A stretch of 64,000 nt of DNA from Ananas comosus (GCF_001540865.1 NC_033627.1:4660744-4724743), one strand, 5' to 3'; counted from the first letter of the stretch, positions 1 to 12,159 are shown. Translations and numbers: made by a program. Notes: a model not told the origin generated them from the letters alone.

Positions 1-614
1 GTTTTTGGTGGTTGAAAGTCTTGGAAGGTCACATATAGTTGCGAACTTTGTAAAAGGCCATGTCACTTGTCTCATCATACTTTATCTGCGAATGACAATT
101 ATAGCATATGCTATTTTAGGCGCCTGAAGTTCTTATTGGAAATCTGTCTCATCTTTGTTGTAGCTCTGAGACTGACCTTATTTAACCTTATGTTTGTAGT
201 GTCCACAAATGTGAATGGTGATATAAATGAAAATCCGTCTGCTGGTTGTCATAAAGGCTTCATGTAATTAGTCCACAGAATGTATTATAATTTGAGCAAA
301 TTTTGGTAATTTGTCTCATATTCACTGCGTCATCAGATTGGCTGTTTATGATTCTCACTTAAAAGTTTAGTTTATTCATTACTTCATGATGATTCCATCG
401 AAGAGTAGGACATTTATGATTGGTGCACTAAAGGTGCTGGCTTGATTGTGATATCAACTGGTGTTGCTGATTCCAACTGTTTGCACAATAGATGCGTGCA
501 ATATTAATTACCTGTAGGAATAGTACTAGGCAAGACTTACGCATAGACGTCGATGCCCATTCAAACTCGATTACCCTACTAAACTAAATACTAGTTTTTT
601 TTTCCACATTGCAG

Positions 615-3600
615 GTTGAAACAATCGACGACTATGATGAATATTGCCACTATGTGGCAGGGCTTGTAGGTTTAGGACTCTCTAAGCTCTTTCATGCTTC
701 TGGATCTGAAGATCTGGCTTCAGATTCACTTTCCAATTCAATGGGTCTTTTTCTTCAGGTATCTTTGAACCTTTAAGTCCATAATGAATTTTCATATGAT
801 TTTGAGCTACTGAGACTACCCGCCTGCTAACTAACTAGAAGCATTTATCAACCCTCTTAAATGCAGAAAACAAATATAATTCGGGATTATTTGGAAGACA
901 TAAATGAGATTCCAAAGTCACGCATGTTCTGGCCTCGAGAAATATGGAGTAAATATGCTGACAAACTTGAGGTGTGTCAACTTTGCTTCTTTGGCCATTC
1001 CGCTTTTCTTGTTTCTTGTGTTTCCTTGAACTATTCTTTCGATGGTTGATGAAGCTTCTTTGCTTCTATTTCCATTCTCATAACTTGTAACACTTGCTGC
1101 GCTCCTTGTTTTACATGTCTTCTTTCTGAACAATATTGACTGTTTCCTTTTAGTTCAATTTTTTTAGTCCTCTCACTGTTTTCCATCCTAATACATGATT
1201 CAGGATTTCAAGTATGAGGAGAACTTTGTACAGTCAGTGCAATGCTTGAATGACATGGTAACCAATGCTCTGATGCATGCGGAGGACTGCCTGCTGTACA
1301 TGTCTGCTTTGAAGGGTCTTGCCATCTTTAGATTTTGTGCCATCCCTCAGGTATCTGAGTTGCTTAGGCTTGTCTGCTGAGTAACATGCTTGACACTTTG
1401 TTGGCATTGTTGTCTATGATATTGAAATACTAGATGTGCTTTCTGGTTTTTTCCCACTTTATTGGCATTGTTTTCTGTTTAGATGGTTGAGTTAGAGAGG
1501 ATGGAACAGAGATGGAAAAACTAATGGTTCCATTAAACAATTGAGCTGACCTTTTATTCAGGAAGACCAAAAATTAATAATATAGTAATGGAAATAACAT
1601 GGAAAGTTTTGAATTAACCTGCAGAAGCTTCAATGAATCTAACTTCCATCTTTCTCAGTGAATCATTGTTCTGCCAACTGGCGGCACATGCATTATCACT
1701 TCCCATTCAGTAACCTAATGTGGTAGTGCCTTAATGTTCATCCTGTTCGAATGAAATGGAAACAACCACGTCGAAAACAATTACCCTGCACAAGAGGGAA
1801 AACAGCCAGCCTACTCTTTGTAGTATAGAAGTGTTGTTATGTGCAATTTGACCAATATTCTTCCAAAAGTTCTTGTCTTTTTTGTTTTATAATTAATTTG
1901 TATATGAAACACAAGAAATGACATGATGCATTTTGTTTGTAACCTTTTGATCAATGGATCGGTTTATTCTCTCTTGCTGATCAACCTTGTTCTTAATGTT
2001 CATATTATATTATGATGGTCGTTACTAGAATTTCACCTCATTTAACTTTATTTTGTCTTTTTCTAGGTTATTTCCTTCCATTTTCATGCTAAATGTTCAA
2101 CAATTCTTTGCTTGCTGTTTTGAATTTATATTTTCTTTCTTAACTTTCCCAAAATTATTGCTCCTTTAATTTGAGTTTTTTTACTGTCTAAAAGAAGTAC
2201 TGCATCTCTTTTGAGGATGCTTGTTGATTACTCTTATTTATGGTATCAGATAATGGCGATTGGAACGTTAGCTTTATGTTACAATAATGTGGAGGTCTTT
2301 AAAGGAGTTGTCAAAATGAGACGTGGTAAGAAAATACTGCATTTGTTATTCACTTGGAATTATTAATCTTTTTGGATATGTCCAGTTTTTTATGGTTAAT
2401 AAATCTCTAATTTCTTTTTATTTTTGTATATTAGTTTGATAACCAGATATTTATTGTTTTTTCCAATATCATCACTTGGAAATTCCAATAATAGAGATAT
2501 CAAATATGATAACATTCACCAAAAGCATTAGAGGCTTTTCCTCCATTCAACTTTGTTTTGGGGAAGATTCCTATTAGAATGAGTGATAACATTCTTTCAC
2601 TATCTCCCGCGTGATAGTGAAACCATATAAGGCACTTAAAATAGATGTTTTCCATGTTGACATGTTATGAAAGGTTAACTAGTAGTTCACTGTGGATGGA
2701 AGAGGTATGAGATTTCTAGGTCATTATGGTAGTTCCATATTATTTCCGAAGTCATAGTTCTTGGTGCATTCTGTTTTATAATAATTTGATGCTTTTGTCA
2801 GTGTTTTTAATATGCAGTGTAGTATGATGTCCTCCTTTTAGTATGAAATTGAAATTTGGCTGTGTTCCTTACTGTTGTTCATATATTGCTCATTCCAGGA
2901 CTGGTTGCAAGGGTGATCGATCAAACAAATGATATGTCAGATGTATATGGTTCTTTCTATGAATTTTCTTCTTTACTCCAGTCTAAGGTATACTCTTTAA
3001 ACAGTTGATTATATTATTGAATCTCTGTATAGTAGTTAACAGGGAAATTTAAGTACCATGTGCCCTAACTTATCCAACTATCATTTATTTAAAGTTTTTG
3101 GAAGTTCGGATCAGAAAAATAAATGACGAAGAAATAAAGACATGATACTTGTTCTTTAAACTGTGGCAATTTTCTAAAAGCACACCTTAGGCCCAAGGCA
3201 TCCATTCTGGCACTGTCCATCCATTTGAGTACAAACCCCTTGGCTGATGAATGTCCGTCAAGCGCATTACACAGTCTAAGCTGATGACTGATAAAATAAA
3301 TGTCATGTTTTCCTTCAGTCAGAAATTCCTTCAGTCATTCATCATAGGTTATTTACTTGCCTTTACCACGAAAAGTCTTGAGTTTATTTTCGTTGCTGTT
3401 ATTGCCAAAGTTCCAACCTCATATGCTTCAGAATACTACTCTCCAACTAGTTTACCACATTTAACATCCATGAGCTTTTTATTAGCTTACTTTTGAGTTT
3501 CTATTAGCTGCATTTAGCGGGGTCAACAGTATTTACCCTTACAAAGTTTGTCTACTACTGTTTTGTAGATTGATGAGAAAGATCCGAATGCTGCTCTTAC

Positions 3601-4268
3601 ACTTAAGCGTGTGGAGGCAATAAAAAAAGCTTGCGCGTCCTCTGGGCTGCTAAATAAAAGGTTTGTCATTTCTGTGAAGAGTCACTCTAATTTTTGTGTT
3701 ATCTGCATAACAATATTGCATTGGCTTATACAGGAAAATCCACTTTTGTGAGAGCAAGTCAAGGTTTAGCTCGGTGTTGGTGAGTTTTCCACACCACCAT
3801 CCTAATACTGACTCTACTATCTACTGTCGTCGAGTTGAGGAATGGGTTGTTACCCTTCGATGCCTTAGAGGGTCCAAGTGAACCCACTTTGCAAGCTTTA
3901 GAGTGTCCCAAGTGCTTTAGAGGCTTCATATTTTTGGGGCCCTCTAAGGCTTTGTTTAGGATGATGGACAGAATCCATTATACGCAGTGAGATAGAACGA
4001 TGGGAAAATATTCCCTTTTGCTTCCGCAAGTGATAAAATGTCATGCAGATTGCATTGATTTGGTTAGGATATTAGTGTTATGGTCCCACGGCAAATGGAT
4101 AATCATATCTCCACATTCTTCCTTCCCAATTCGTGTCGGCGCTGTGCTTGGACGACACCTTCTCAAAAAGGCCCTAACTATGTTCGGTTTCTAACTGTCA
4201 CCTTAATGCAGGTAATGGTTGTGCTTCTGCTGCCTATTCTGCTCGCTCTTCTATTGATCAAGCTATAG
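615..4268 (+). CDS. SQS: Squalene synthase (farnesyl-diphosphate farnesyltransferase), C-terminal part, 8 exons
   Basis: Joins two farnesyl diphosphates into squalene at the ER membrane, the first committed step to sterols and triterpenes. Exons I place, all with GT-AG borders: 615-758, 867-971, 1204-1350, 2250-2325, 2899-2987, 3569-3660, 3734-3779, 4212-4268. They sum to 756 nt, an open frame of 251 codons plus TAG. Visible family signatures are [20 protein letters not shown] in the first exon, the second Asp-rich motif in [11 protein letters not shown] (exon 2), [18 protein letters not shown] (exon 3) and the MRRG turn. The last exon is almost wholly hydrophobic ([18 protein letters not shown]), the expected C-terminal membrane anchor. 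Plant enzymes are about 410 residues, so some 155 residues with the first Asp-rich motif lie left of the window; bases 1-614 are intron. The strong donor GTGAGT at 3780 was chosen because the earlier GT at 3764 brings the last exon in at a stop. Function is near certain; the two small last exons are less sure. Confidence 0.95.
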
Positions 4269-4925
4269 TTGTCTGCTGTATGGTGAGGATCTCTATCACA
4301 GGTCAAGCCTGTCTCTTCTCGGTTTCAGTCGTAATGTCTATATTTTGTTGATTCCTATTCTAATGTTAGATCGCTGGAACTTCAGGATATCTACCGACTA
4401 TTTCCTGTATGGTTACCACTGAATTTGCTCTAGTAAATGCTGGTTCCGAAGCTTTTCTAGTCTGTGTTTTTTCAGACTGTTTTCTGATAGTCTTGTTAGC
4501 TTGCGGGTTAAACTATCCCAAGGGTAAATGCATTAATCTATTAACTGTGTCGGTGTCGAAGAAGATAGGCAGCAACCAAATAATTCCAATCTGTTTGGTC
4601 CCATCGATTGATGTGTGGAAGATTGTTTCGAGTTAATTTGTTGCACGGTTTGTCTAATTATACGTAATACAATGTTGTATGTTCAAACATTTTGTCGCCC
4701 TTTTTTGTGTCGTAACTTCACGCTGTGTCGATTTTTTATTAAACAGGAATGTAGCATTGTGCCGATTTTGGGTTTCTCTCAGTAATTTGTCACGCATTGT
4801 CGTGTTCGGGTTGTTTTATCTTGCAGTGGTGCTAAGAAGGGTATTCAGAGTGAGAGAGGGAGGGAGTTGGTTTGGTTGAGAGAGAGATTTATTCCATCAG
4901 TCACAGTCACACTACAAGCTTTTCT
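4269..4925 (+). other. 3' flank of squalene synthase
   Basis: T-rich, non-coding DNA directly after the squalene synthase stop codon, probably 3'UTR followed by spacer. The short open frames here have no recognisable motifs and no splice context. I see no clear polyadenylation hexamer. Confidence 0.4.
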
Positions 4926-4926
4926 T

Positions 4927-5234
4927 AGCTGCTGTTTGGTTTTTCGGAAAAGAATGATTTTTTTTTTTTTTCATTTTTCTTAATTTTTCGTCTGTTTGAT
5001 TCTAAAGGAAATAAGTATTTTTTATTTTTTATTTTTCATATTTCATGACAACTGTTTTTTGTTTTTTGAACTTTGTTTAGGAAATCGAAAATACTAGTCT
5101 TTTTTATAAGTTATGGGGGGAAAAATTCATAGAAGTTTGGTTTCCTTAGAACCAAACGGATGAAAAATTGATTAGTTTTTATGTGGATTTTTTTTTTTTT
5201 TTCACACTTTTTTCAGAAACCAAACAACTCTAGC
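4927..5234. mobile_element. Small TIR element (MITE), hAT-like ends
   Basis: The left end reads CTGTTTGGTTTTTCGG. The right end, reverse-complemented, reads GTTGTTTGGTTTCTGAA, giving imperfect terminal inverted repeats around a T-rich core. 'TGTTTGG' ends are common in plant hAT-type MITEs and recur elsewhere in this window (6.15, 13.9 and 32.6 kb). I found no clean target-site duplication, so borders are approximate. Confidence 0.5.
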
Positions 5235-5520
5235 CGATGCAGAAAAAGATGTTGTCAATCATACAAGTTTAAAGCCTTTCGCGTATTTTGTCGAATCACA
5301 TGCTATTCTGAAAACTTGAAATTACTGACCGAGGGCGTGTTTGTTTTCATGGAAGTCCAAAGTTGAAGTCGTGACTCGTGAGTCCGTGTAGCTTGAGATT
5401 GCCGTTGTTAGGACGATGCTACGATCTTAGACTTCTGTAGAGCCCACGTGGCCTGCACGCTCGTTTTCGTCTTACGGGGCTGCGTGTTTGCATACAGTGC
5501 GCAAACTCGCGACTTTGCGA

Positions 5521-5602
5521 CCGTCACGCGCGATGTCGACTTCCACTGTATGGACAGAACTCCGTCACGCACGATGTCGACTTCCACTGTATGGACAGGA
5601 CT
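5521..5602. repeat. Tandem duplication, 2 x 41 bp
   Basis: Two adjacent 41-bp units, 5521-5561 and 5562-5602, differ at very few positions. Both contain GATGTCGACTTCCACTGTAT. They sit in a locally GC- and CpG-rich island (about 5400-5620) that encodes nothing I recognise. Confidence 0.85.
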
Positions 5603-5619
5603 CCGACGATAGTTCCGTG

Positions 5620-6149
5620 TGGTGTGGTCCCGTAATAATCAACACTCCCTTGTTCAAACCTAAATTCCGAACTACAAAATTAGAATCGGAAAAGACAATT
5701 CTTGTGCGATCCTAACACTTCATCTCAACCCTAAACCTTAGTGTGGAGGGTTCAATCTGAACCGTCTAATATAGAGGGTTCAAATTGATCCCACCATTAA
5801 CCAGTAGCAGGATTATTTTGTTTATCCAAAAAAAAAAAGAAAGAAAAATTCAACGTAGTACTGAACTGTTGAAAAATTGCGGTAAGGTTGAGATGGAGGG
5901 GAAAGAGTTGAATTAGGACATAAGAGGGGTCAAAGATGTGAGAGAACTATAAACCAATCTCTCTCTTTCTAACTTTTTTTTTTTTTTTTTTTTTTGATGT
6001 CCTAATTTAGATTTAGATCACACAAAATAGATGGTATTTGCTTTAATGTGTACATTAATGATCCGTCTAAGAATGCTTTATAATTTTATCCCAATAAAAG
6101 TTAAGAAGATGCTTGTGCTAAATGATTACTCTAATTTGTTACATTAGTT
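5620..6149. other. AT-rich intergenic DNA
   Basis: Holds poly(T) and poly(A) runs (5829-5845, 5973-5996) and no gene, RNA or transposon that I recognise. Confidence 0.5.
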
Positions 6150-6550
6150 GATGTTTGGCCTAGCATCTGAAAAGTAATTTTAGGACCAAAAGTGATTTTT
6201 TTTTTTTTTTTTTCTAATGGAGTGTTTGGTAATATCTTTTTCAAAATTTGATTCTTATTTTTAATATCATTTTTGTGATTTTAGAGTCTTAAAATCAGTT
6301 TTCTGATCTTAAAATCTGTTTCTGATTTTGGACATAAATTTTATATTTTAGTTCAAATTTTAAATTTTATATTATTATTTGCAAACAGTAAAAAAAAAAT
6401 TTCCAAATAGTTTTATAAAATCACTTCGCAAAGATCACTTTTTATCTAGATTCTGCCAAACGCTCCACAGTTTTTAACCAAAATCAATTATGCAAGTTAA
6501 AATTAATTCCTCAGAAATTACTTTTCCAACATATGGGCTAAACAGGCCTT
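6150..6550. mobile_element. MITE, hAT-like ends
   Basis: The left end has GATGTTTGGCCTAGCATCTG followed by AAAAGTAATTTTA. The right end, reverse-complemented, reads GGCCTGTTTAGCCCATATG and then GGAAAAGTAATTT. The roughly 400-bp AT-rich core codes for nothing. The left half of a related element appears near 13895. No exact target duplication was resolved. Confidence 0.55.
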
Positions 6551-7152
6551 TAATCTACATTTAGATTTAGGGCACATCTACTTGTTATTATAATAACTAG
6601 CAATTGACCCATGCAATGCATGGGAGTGTTGTTACCAACTTTTAGTTATAAGTTTTGAGTAATTTATTTTGGGATAGAATAAAAAAGTGACTTAATTTTA
6701 ACAAAATAATAATATGATAATTATTTTGTTGAAGTATCAAATGACAAAAAAAAAAAGAGTGACTTAATTCCTTTCCCATTATTCCTATATTATTTTGTTG
6801 GATTATCAAATTACAAGTACTCCTTTAAAATGCAACAAAAAAATTATTACTGTAAAATTTTGCGTACCTCTCAAAAATGAATGTTGAGTATTTGTCGGTG
6901 ATGTGAGCGAATAATTATAAACTCTGAAAATTTCAGTACTCTGATATGTTCCATGCTACCAACATGTATCATGAAAAAATAAAAAAAATATATTAGTAAC
7001 ATACCTATTAAGAACTAATAATATTATTATACATAATTATTTTTAAAAGTTAAAGAGTATATCCATCTCTTACAAAGAGTAAAAAAAAAAAAAAAGATAT
7101 TGGAGAGAGAGAGAGGTGAAAAATGAATATGCCATTGCCGATTATATATATA

Positions 7153-7330
7153 GAGTTCGGTTACTATACTTTTATGAGTACGATCGTCCTAGCTCGTACT
7201 CATAAGTTGTTTTTTATAATAGAGCTTTCGAATTGACGATCCACACCGTTAAACGTTATCTAGAGTATTTAAAACGTTTAGAAATTAAATTTTATAATTT
7301 TTCGACATCATTTACCTTACGATCAAATGG
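7153..7330. mobile_element. Truncated Mutator-type MITE (left half)
   Basis: Begins GAGTTCGGTTACTATACTTT and stays similar to the left half of the complete element at 27064-27611 through the stretch ending near CATCATTTACC. It then breaks off. A word of about 17 bp (ATGGCATTTAATTATA) occurs at the break and again some 75 bp further on, suggesting deletion or slippage. Confidence 0.7.
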
Positions 7331-7339
7331 CATTTAATT

Positions 7340-8128
7340 ATATACATACATAAAAAGATATATACATACATAAAAAGAGAGAGAGTAGGATGATAATGAA
7401 TAAAAAATGGCATTTAATTATAAAAAAAATTATAAATTTTAAACTATTTGTACAAAAATTAGTAAGCATTAATAGTGAAAATTATAAAAGCATTAAAATC
7501 AAAAAATAAAAAAAATATAAGGGTTGATTTGGGATTTAAGAATAACGGCGTGGCATGAACGGTAAGATGGAAGGTCATTTCTACTGTAAAAGAGAAAAAA
7601 AAAAAAAAAAAAAAAAAGTTTAAAGTAAAAAATGCATGGAAACCCCCTCAACTATATTGCATTGTTAAATAGCTCCCTCCATTGTTTTTGATTGCAGACA
7701 ATTTCTTTTATTCTTTTGTGTTTAAATACTGACCCAAGCAAGCTATAATTTATTCGAAAAAATTTAAATATTTATGTATTAAAAAAATTTAAGTTATAAA
7801 TTTATATTACTTTTACATTAAGTAGTTAGAAAATATCAAAAGTATTTCTCAAGTTATAAGTTACATTAGTTAGAAAAAGTTATAAAAATTAGATGTCTTT
7901 AATATATAAGCCCATCAAATATTGTAGATTAAATTTTGAAATATAAATTTTAATTTAGAACTTAATTGTAAAATTCTAATTTAATCTCCTCTATTAAAAA
8001 AATTAAATAACTTCACTCATTTTATTCCATATTGATAATTTTTTAAATATTTAAATAAATTAATTTAATTTTAAAAAATAAAAAGTTTAGAGGCTCAAAA
8101 TTTATATATATAATTAGCAACTATTGTA
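7340..8128. other. AT-rich intergenic DNA with poly(A) runs
   Basis: Long A-runs (for example around 7593-7615) and A/T-only stretches. I see no coding potential, RNA gene or element ends. Confidence 0.5.
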
Positions 8129-8137
8129 TTTATATTG

Positions 8138-8679
8138 GAACTAGGCTATTATACTATCGGTAGCACGGAGGGTTCCGTGCTATTAAGTTGTTTTCGATGA
8201 TGCAGCTTCCAAATCAATGATCGGCTCCGTTAGACTTAATCTACACTATTAAAGTATTTAGAAACTAAATTTCATAACTTTTCGATATCATTTACCTATC
8301 AAACAAGTAGTCTAAAATTAAACGGCTGAAAATAAAAATCTCATAAAAAATGATAATAAAAGATTTAAATTTAAGATCAGATATACTGATCTTACTCTAA
8401 ATAGTGAAAAAAATTTTCTATAAAATTTTCATCGGATTTGGATTGTTTTACACCGTTAAACTCACAAAGACACTACATCGGCCTTTAAAATTGTCAATTT
8501 TGAGATCTTTTGATCACTAGTCAAATGATGTCGAAAAAATCTGAAATTTAGTTTCCAAATACTTTTAATAGTGTAAATCAAGTCTAATGGAGCCGATCGT
8601 CGATTTGGAAGCCGCATCATCGAAAACAACTTAGTAGCAGGGAGCGCTCCGTGCTACCGATAGTATAGTAGCCGGACTC
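8138..8679. mobile_element. Mutator-type MITE, 542 bp, intact
   Basis: The long inverted ends pair: left GAACTAGGCTATTATACTAT, right reverse-complemented GAGTCCGGCTACTATACTAT. Both continue into CGGTAGCACGGA. The element is flanked by an exact 9-bp target duplication, TTTATATTG, at 8129-8137 and 8680-8688. Nine-base duplications with long TIRs are diagnostic of Mutator-like elements. The inner arms match the copies at 7153 and 27064. It has no coding capacity and so is non-autonomous. Confidence 0.9.
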
Positions 8680-8947
8680 TTTATATTGAATCTGTTGTAC
8701 AAAAGTTGGATAAATGGGAAACAGTTCAAGATTTGTCTTAATAGTTCTATTCAAGATATTAGGTAAACTATGCAATATATGTGCTCACTGAAAATATGAT
8801 GAGGCAAAGGAGTAGCAACTCATATGTCATTTTATCAATTTAGTAAGAAATGGTCCAAATTTAGTCCTACCAGAATCTAGAAGCTTATTTATGTACTCAT
8901 GCATTATTAATCTTGAGAAATTAATGCTTCGAATCCTCACTAGGGAT

Positions 8948-9188
8948 GGGACAAAAATTTTATGGGCATAGTCCCCAAACTAATTAGTTTGGGGATTATG
9001 CGGATCGACGCCATGTGGCCGATTCGACAGCCACGGATGGAAAGAAAAAAAAAAAAAAGCCCTGTGTTTAGAGAGAGAGAGAGAAAAAACAACTGAGAAA
9101 GGCATCCGTCGGATCGGTCACGTGGCACCAATCCGCATAATCCCCAAACTAAATAGTTTGGGGACTTTGCCCATAAAATTTTTGTCCC
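8948..9188. mobile_element. Foldback MITE, about 241 bp
   Basis: Both ends read GGGACAAAAATTTTATGGGC inwards, and the inverted arms stay nearly identical for about 60 bp, through CCCCAAACTA and GGGGATTATGCGGAT. The flanking GAT on each side is a possible 3-bp target duplication. Each arm holds an inner palindrome (CCCCAAACTAATTAGTTTGGGG). The superfamily is unresolved; PIF/Harbinger is possible from the 3-bp duplication alone. Confidence 0.85.
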
Positions 9189-9190
9189 GA

Positions 9191-9652
9191 TGGATGTCAA
9201 CGGGTAGGGATATTTAAATTTTATCCAAATTCGAATCCGAACGAAGTGGATTTACCTGATGCTAAACGGATATAGTTTTAATTATGAATATATATTAAAA
9301 ATAAAAACCCGATGAATATGAATTCGAATATGGATTTTGACTGTACTCGACTTTAACCCGAACCCAACCGGAACTCGAATTTATTTTACATTTTTATATA
9401 GTATGTATATACAAATTTGAAGTTATATTTGAATTTATATTTTAAAATTTTAGATTTAATGTAATATATTTTGAAATATTGAAAAGAGAAATAATTATTT
9501 CCGGTTCGGATTTTCTAGTTCGAGTTTCGAATTTTTAGTTAGATTCGGGTTTGGATACGAATTTTTAAAATTCGTTGGATTCGGATTCGGGTTTTGGGTT
9601 CAGATTTTTGAAAATCCGTGCCGAATCCGATCCGTTGACATTCCTATCCCTT
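9191..9652. mobile_element. hAT-like MITE
   Basis: The left end has GATGTCAACGGGTAGGGAT. The right end, reverse-complemented, reads GGGATAGGAATGTCAACGGA. The core is rich in 'ttcggatt/aattcgaat' words typical of plant non-autonomous hATs with ATGTCAA ends. It lies immediately beside the 8948-9188 MITE. Borders are approximate. Confidence 0.6.
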
Positions 9653-9659
9653 ACTTCGG

Positions 9660-9863
9660 AGAATTTTATTATATTGTTGATGCGTTGGCTAACACATGTC
9701 GAGGATTAAGAGTTTAGAATTTAAAATATACTAATGATGCTTACGGCTTAATAATAATATTTAGGATTTATAATTAATATTTAAAATATAATAATAATAA
9801 TAATAATAATAATATCTCTTTTTTTTTTAGAGAGAGATGTAATAATATCATATCATCAACAGT
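9660..9863. repeat. Intergenic AT-rich DNA with (AAT)n microsatellite
   Basis: Contains an (ATA/AAT)n run at about 9789-9812 followed by T8 and a short GA run. I see nothing else in it. Confidence 0.6.
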
Positions 9864-10204
9864 ATTATAGGCAAGGTTTTAAGTGCCGCCTGTGCTGGGC
9901 GGCACGGGGCCGTGCCGTACCATGCCCCCAAGAAGGGGGCACGATACAGAGGGGGTCTCGGACCCCCCCTCTGTCTCGCGGCACGCACATGCGTGCCACA
10001 CGAAACAAAACGGCACGCAGGTGCGTGCTGGCGGCACGTACCGTGCGTGCCGCTTTTTTTTTCTTTTTTTCTTTTTTTTCTTTTTGGCTTTTTTTTTGGC
10101 TTTTTCTTTTTTCTTTTGTTCTCTGGGGTATCAAGTCCCCCTCGGACCACTTATATTGTCTTTTTAATTGACATATCCGATCTTGGAGGCATATATCCAT
10201 TCTC

Positions 10205-10705
10205 CTTAGGTTTAGTTTAGTGACGTTTCGGTTGTTTGAGTTTGGGTTTAGTTTAGCGACGTTTCGGTCGTTTGAGTTTGGATTTAGTTTAACGACGTTT
10301 CGGTCGTTTGGATTTGGATTTAGTTTAATGACTTTTCGGTCGTTTGAGTTTAGGTTTAGTTTAACGAAGTTTCGGTCGTTTGGATTTGGGTTTAGTTTAA
10401 CAACTTTTCGGTCGTTTGAATTTGGGTTTAGTTTAACGACGTTTCGTTCGTTTGGATTTGGGTTTAGTTTAACGACATTTCGGTCGTTTGGATTTGGGTT
10501 TAGTTTAACGACTTTTCGGTCGTTTGAGCTTGGATTTAGTTTAACGACGTTTCGATCGTTTGGATTTGGGTTTAGGTTAACGACTTTTCGGTCGTTTGAG
10601 CTTGGGTTTAGTTTAACGACGTTTCGGTCGTTTTGATTTGGGCTTAGTTTAACGACTTTTCGGTCGTTTGAATTTAGGTTTAGTTTAACGACATTTCGGT
10701 CGTTT
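10205..10705. repeat. 36-bp minisatellite inside the hAT element
   Basis: About 14 imperfect copies of a 36-bp unit containing 'tttagtttaacgacgttt' and 'cggtcgtttg'. Because 36 is a multiple of three, one frame stays open and translates to a monotonous 12-residue repeat (for example TTFRSFGFGFSL). This explains the 138-codon frame without any protein being implied. Confidence 0.9.
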
Positions 10706-10729
10706 AGATTTGAGAAGCTTTGGATTTTG

Positions 10730-11360
10730 GGGTTTTATTTGTGGACTTTGGGTTTTGAGATTTATTTGTGGATTTTGGTTTTGGGATTTATTTGTGGACT
10801 TTGGTTTTGGGATTTATTTGTGGACTTTAGTTTTGAAATTTATTTGTGGACTTTGGTTTTGAAATTTATTTGTGGACTTTGGGTTTAGGTTGGCTTAAAC
10901 CTCTTGTATTTGATTTGGGATAAACCGTTATGTTTTGGTTCGGGACCCATCAGGACTTGGTTTGAGTTGGGCGACCTTACGTTTGTTTTGTCGCTTTGGA
11001 TTTGGTTTGGGTTGAACCGTTATGCTTTGGTTCGAGACCCATCGAGACTTAGTTTGAGTTGGGCGACCTTAAGTCCATTTGGTCGCTTTGGATTCGGTTT
11101 GGATTGAACCGTTATGCTTTGGTTCGAGACCCATCAAGGCTTGGTTTGGGTTGAACCGTTATGCTTTGGTTCGGGACCCATCAAGACTTGATTTCAGTTG
11201 GGCGACCTCAAGTTTGTTTGGTCGCTTTGGGTTTGGTTTGGGTTGAATCGTTGTGCTTTGATTCGAGACCCATTAAAACTTGGTTTGGGTTGAACCGTTA
11301 TGCTTTGGTTCGGGAACCACCAAGACTTGATTTGAGTTGGATTCTTTACGGTTGAGTTCG
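10730..11360. repeat. Two further tandem-repeat blocks inside the hAT element
   Basis: At 10730-10890 there are about six units of roughly 27-33 bp built on 'gggatttatttgtggacttt'. At 10900-11335 there are larger units built on 'gttgaaccgttatgctttgg' and 'ttcgggacccatcaagactt'. Both blocks are rich in G and T on the plus strand, as is the 36-bp array, so about 1.1 kb shows strong strand asymmetry. Confidence 0.85.
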
Positions 11361-12159
11361 GATCGGACCCACTTCGGTTCCAGTCGGATCCTCTACGGCT
11401 TGGTTCAGACGGGATCCTCTACGGCAAAGCCCCCGCACCCGTCGGATGTCAGTGGTGGGCTACGGGCTCGGGCCTGTCGGCCCGAGTCCTTCGCTTCCAC
11501 CACAGACATCCATTTTTTCTTCGCAATATATTTTTTCAAAATTTGTCGCACCGCGAAACTTTCAATGAATCAAGAGAATAAAAATTGATCTCCTAAATAA
11601 ATTTTGATAAAATATTTTTAAAAAGAACAAAAAATATGGATGTAATATCGGAAATATATGACTTTCTCACAATACCAACAATATTTATATCAATAATGTC
11701 AAATAAATCTTATATCTTTATATGACAATATGCCATATGATCAAACGCGACGATCTATGTCGAATTAAGCAGTCATCTCCATATAAAGATGTAAATTTAA
11801 ATAATTATTATACTTGTGAATTTTATTATTGTATTTTAATTTCTATTCTACATCAGGTATAGTTGTATTTTACTTACAAAAAGCTTACATACATGTTAAT
11901 TAATGAGTATAGTAAGGTATATATAGTAAATATTCATTATTATTTATTTAAATATTTCAAAATAACATTATAAGAGTTTATTGGAACCAAAAAAACTAAA
12001 ATAAATCCGTGCCAAAGCGTGCCAGTAGAAGATCATGCGTATCTATTTGCACGCAAGCGTGCCACGTGTCAGCACGCAAGCGTGCCTGTGCCGTACCATG
12101 TCATGGACATAACGGCACGCCCCGTGTCACGGCACTTTAAATCTTGATTATAGGGTACC

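Larger units (their letters stand above)
9872..12146. mobile_element. Non-autonomous hAT-type transposon, 2275 bp, with exact 8-bp TSD
   Basis: Terminal inverted repeats are CAAGGTTTTAAGTGCCG at the left and CAAGATTTAAAGTGCCG at the right (reverse-complemented). They are followed by subterminal regions dense in GCACG/CGTGC words on both sides (9890-10060, 12010-12135), which would be transposase-binding clusters in a hAT. An exact 8-bp duplication, ATTATAGG, lies at 9864-9871 and 12147-12154, the hallmark length for hAT. There is no transposase inside. The interior is minisatellites (10205-11360) and AT-rich DNA. The apparent open frames near 9.9-10.6 kb come from the GC-rich end and a 36-bp repeat. 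Confidence 0.88.

Noticed and set aside
10220..10636. 138-codon open frame with a 12-residue repeat
   Set aside because: It is the translation of a 36-bp minisatellite inside a hAT element. The array's indels and position argue against a gene.
10205..10705. Regularly spaced repeats as a CRISPR array
   Set aside because: Units abut with no unique spacers, in a plant nuclear context.
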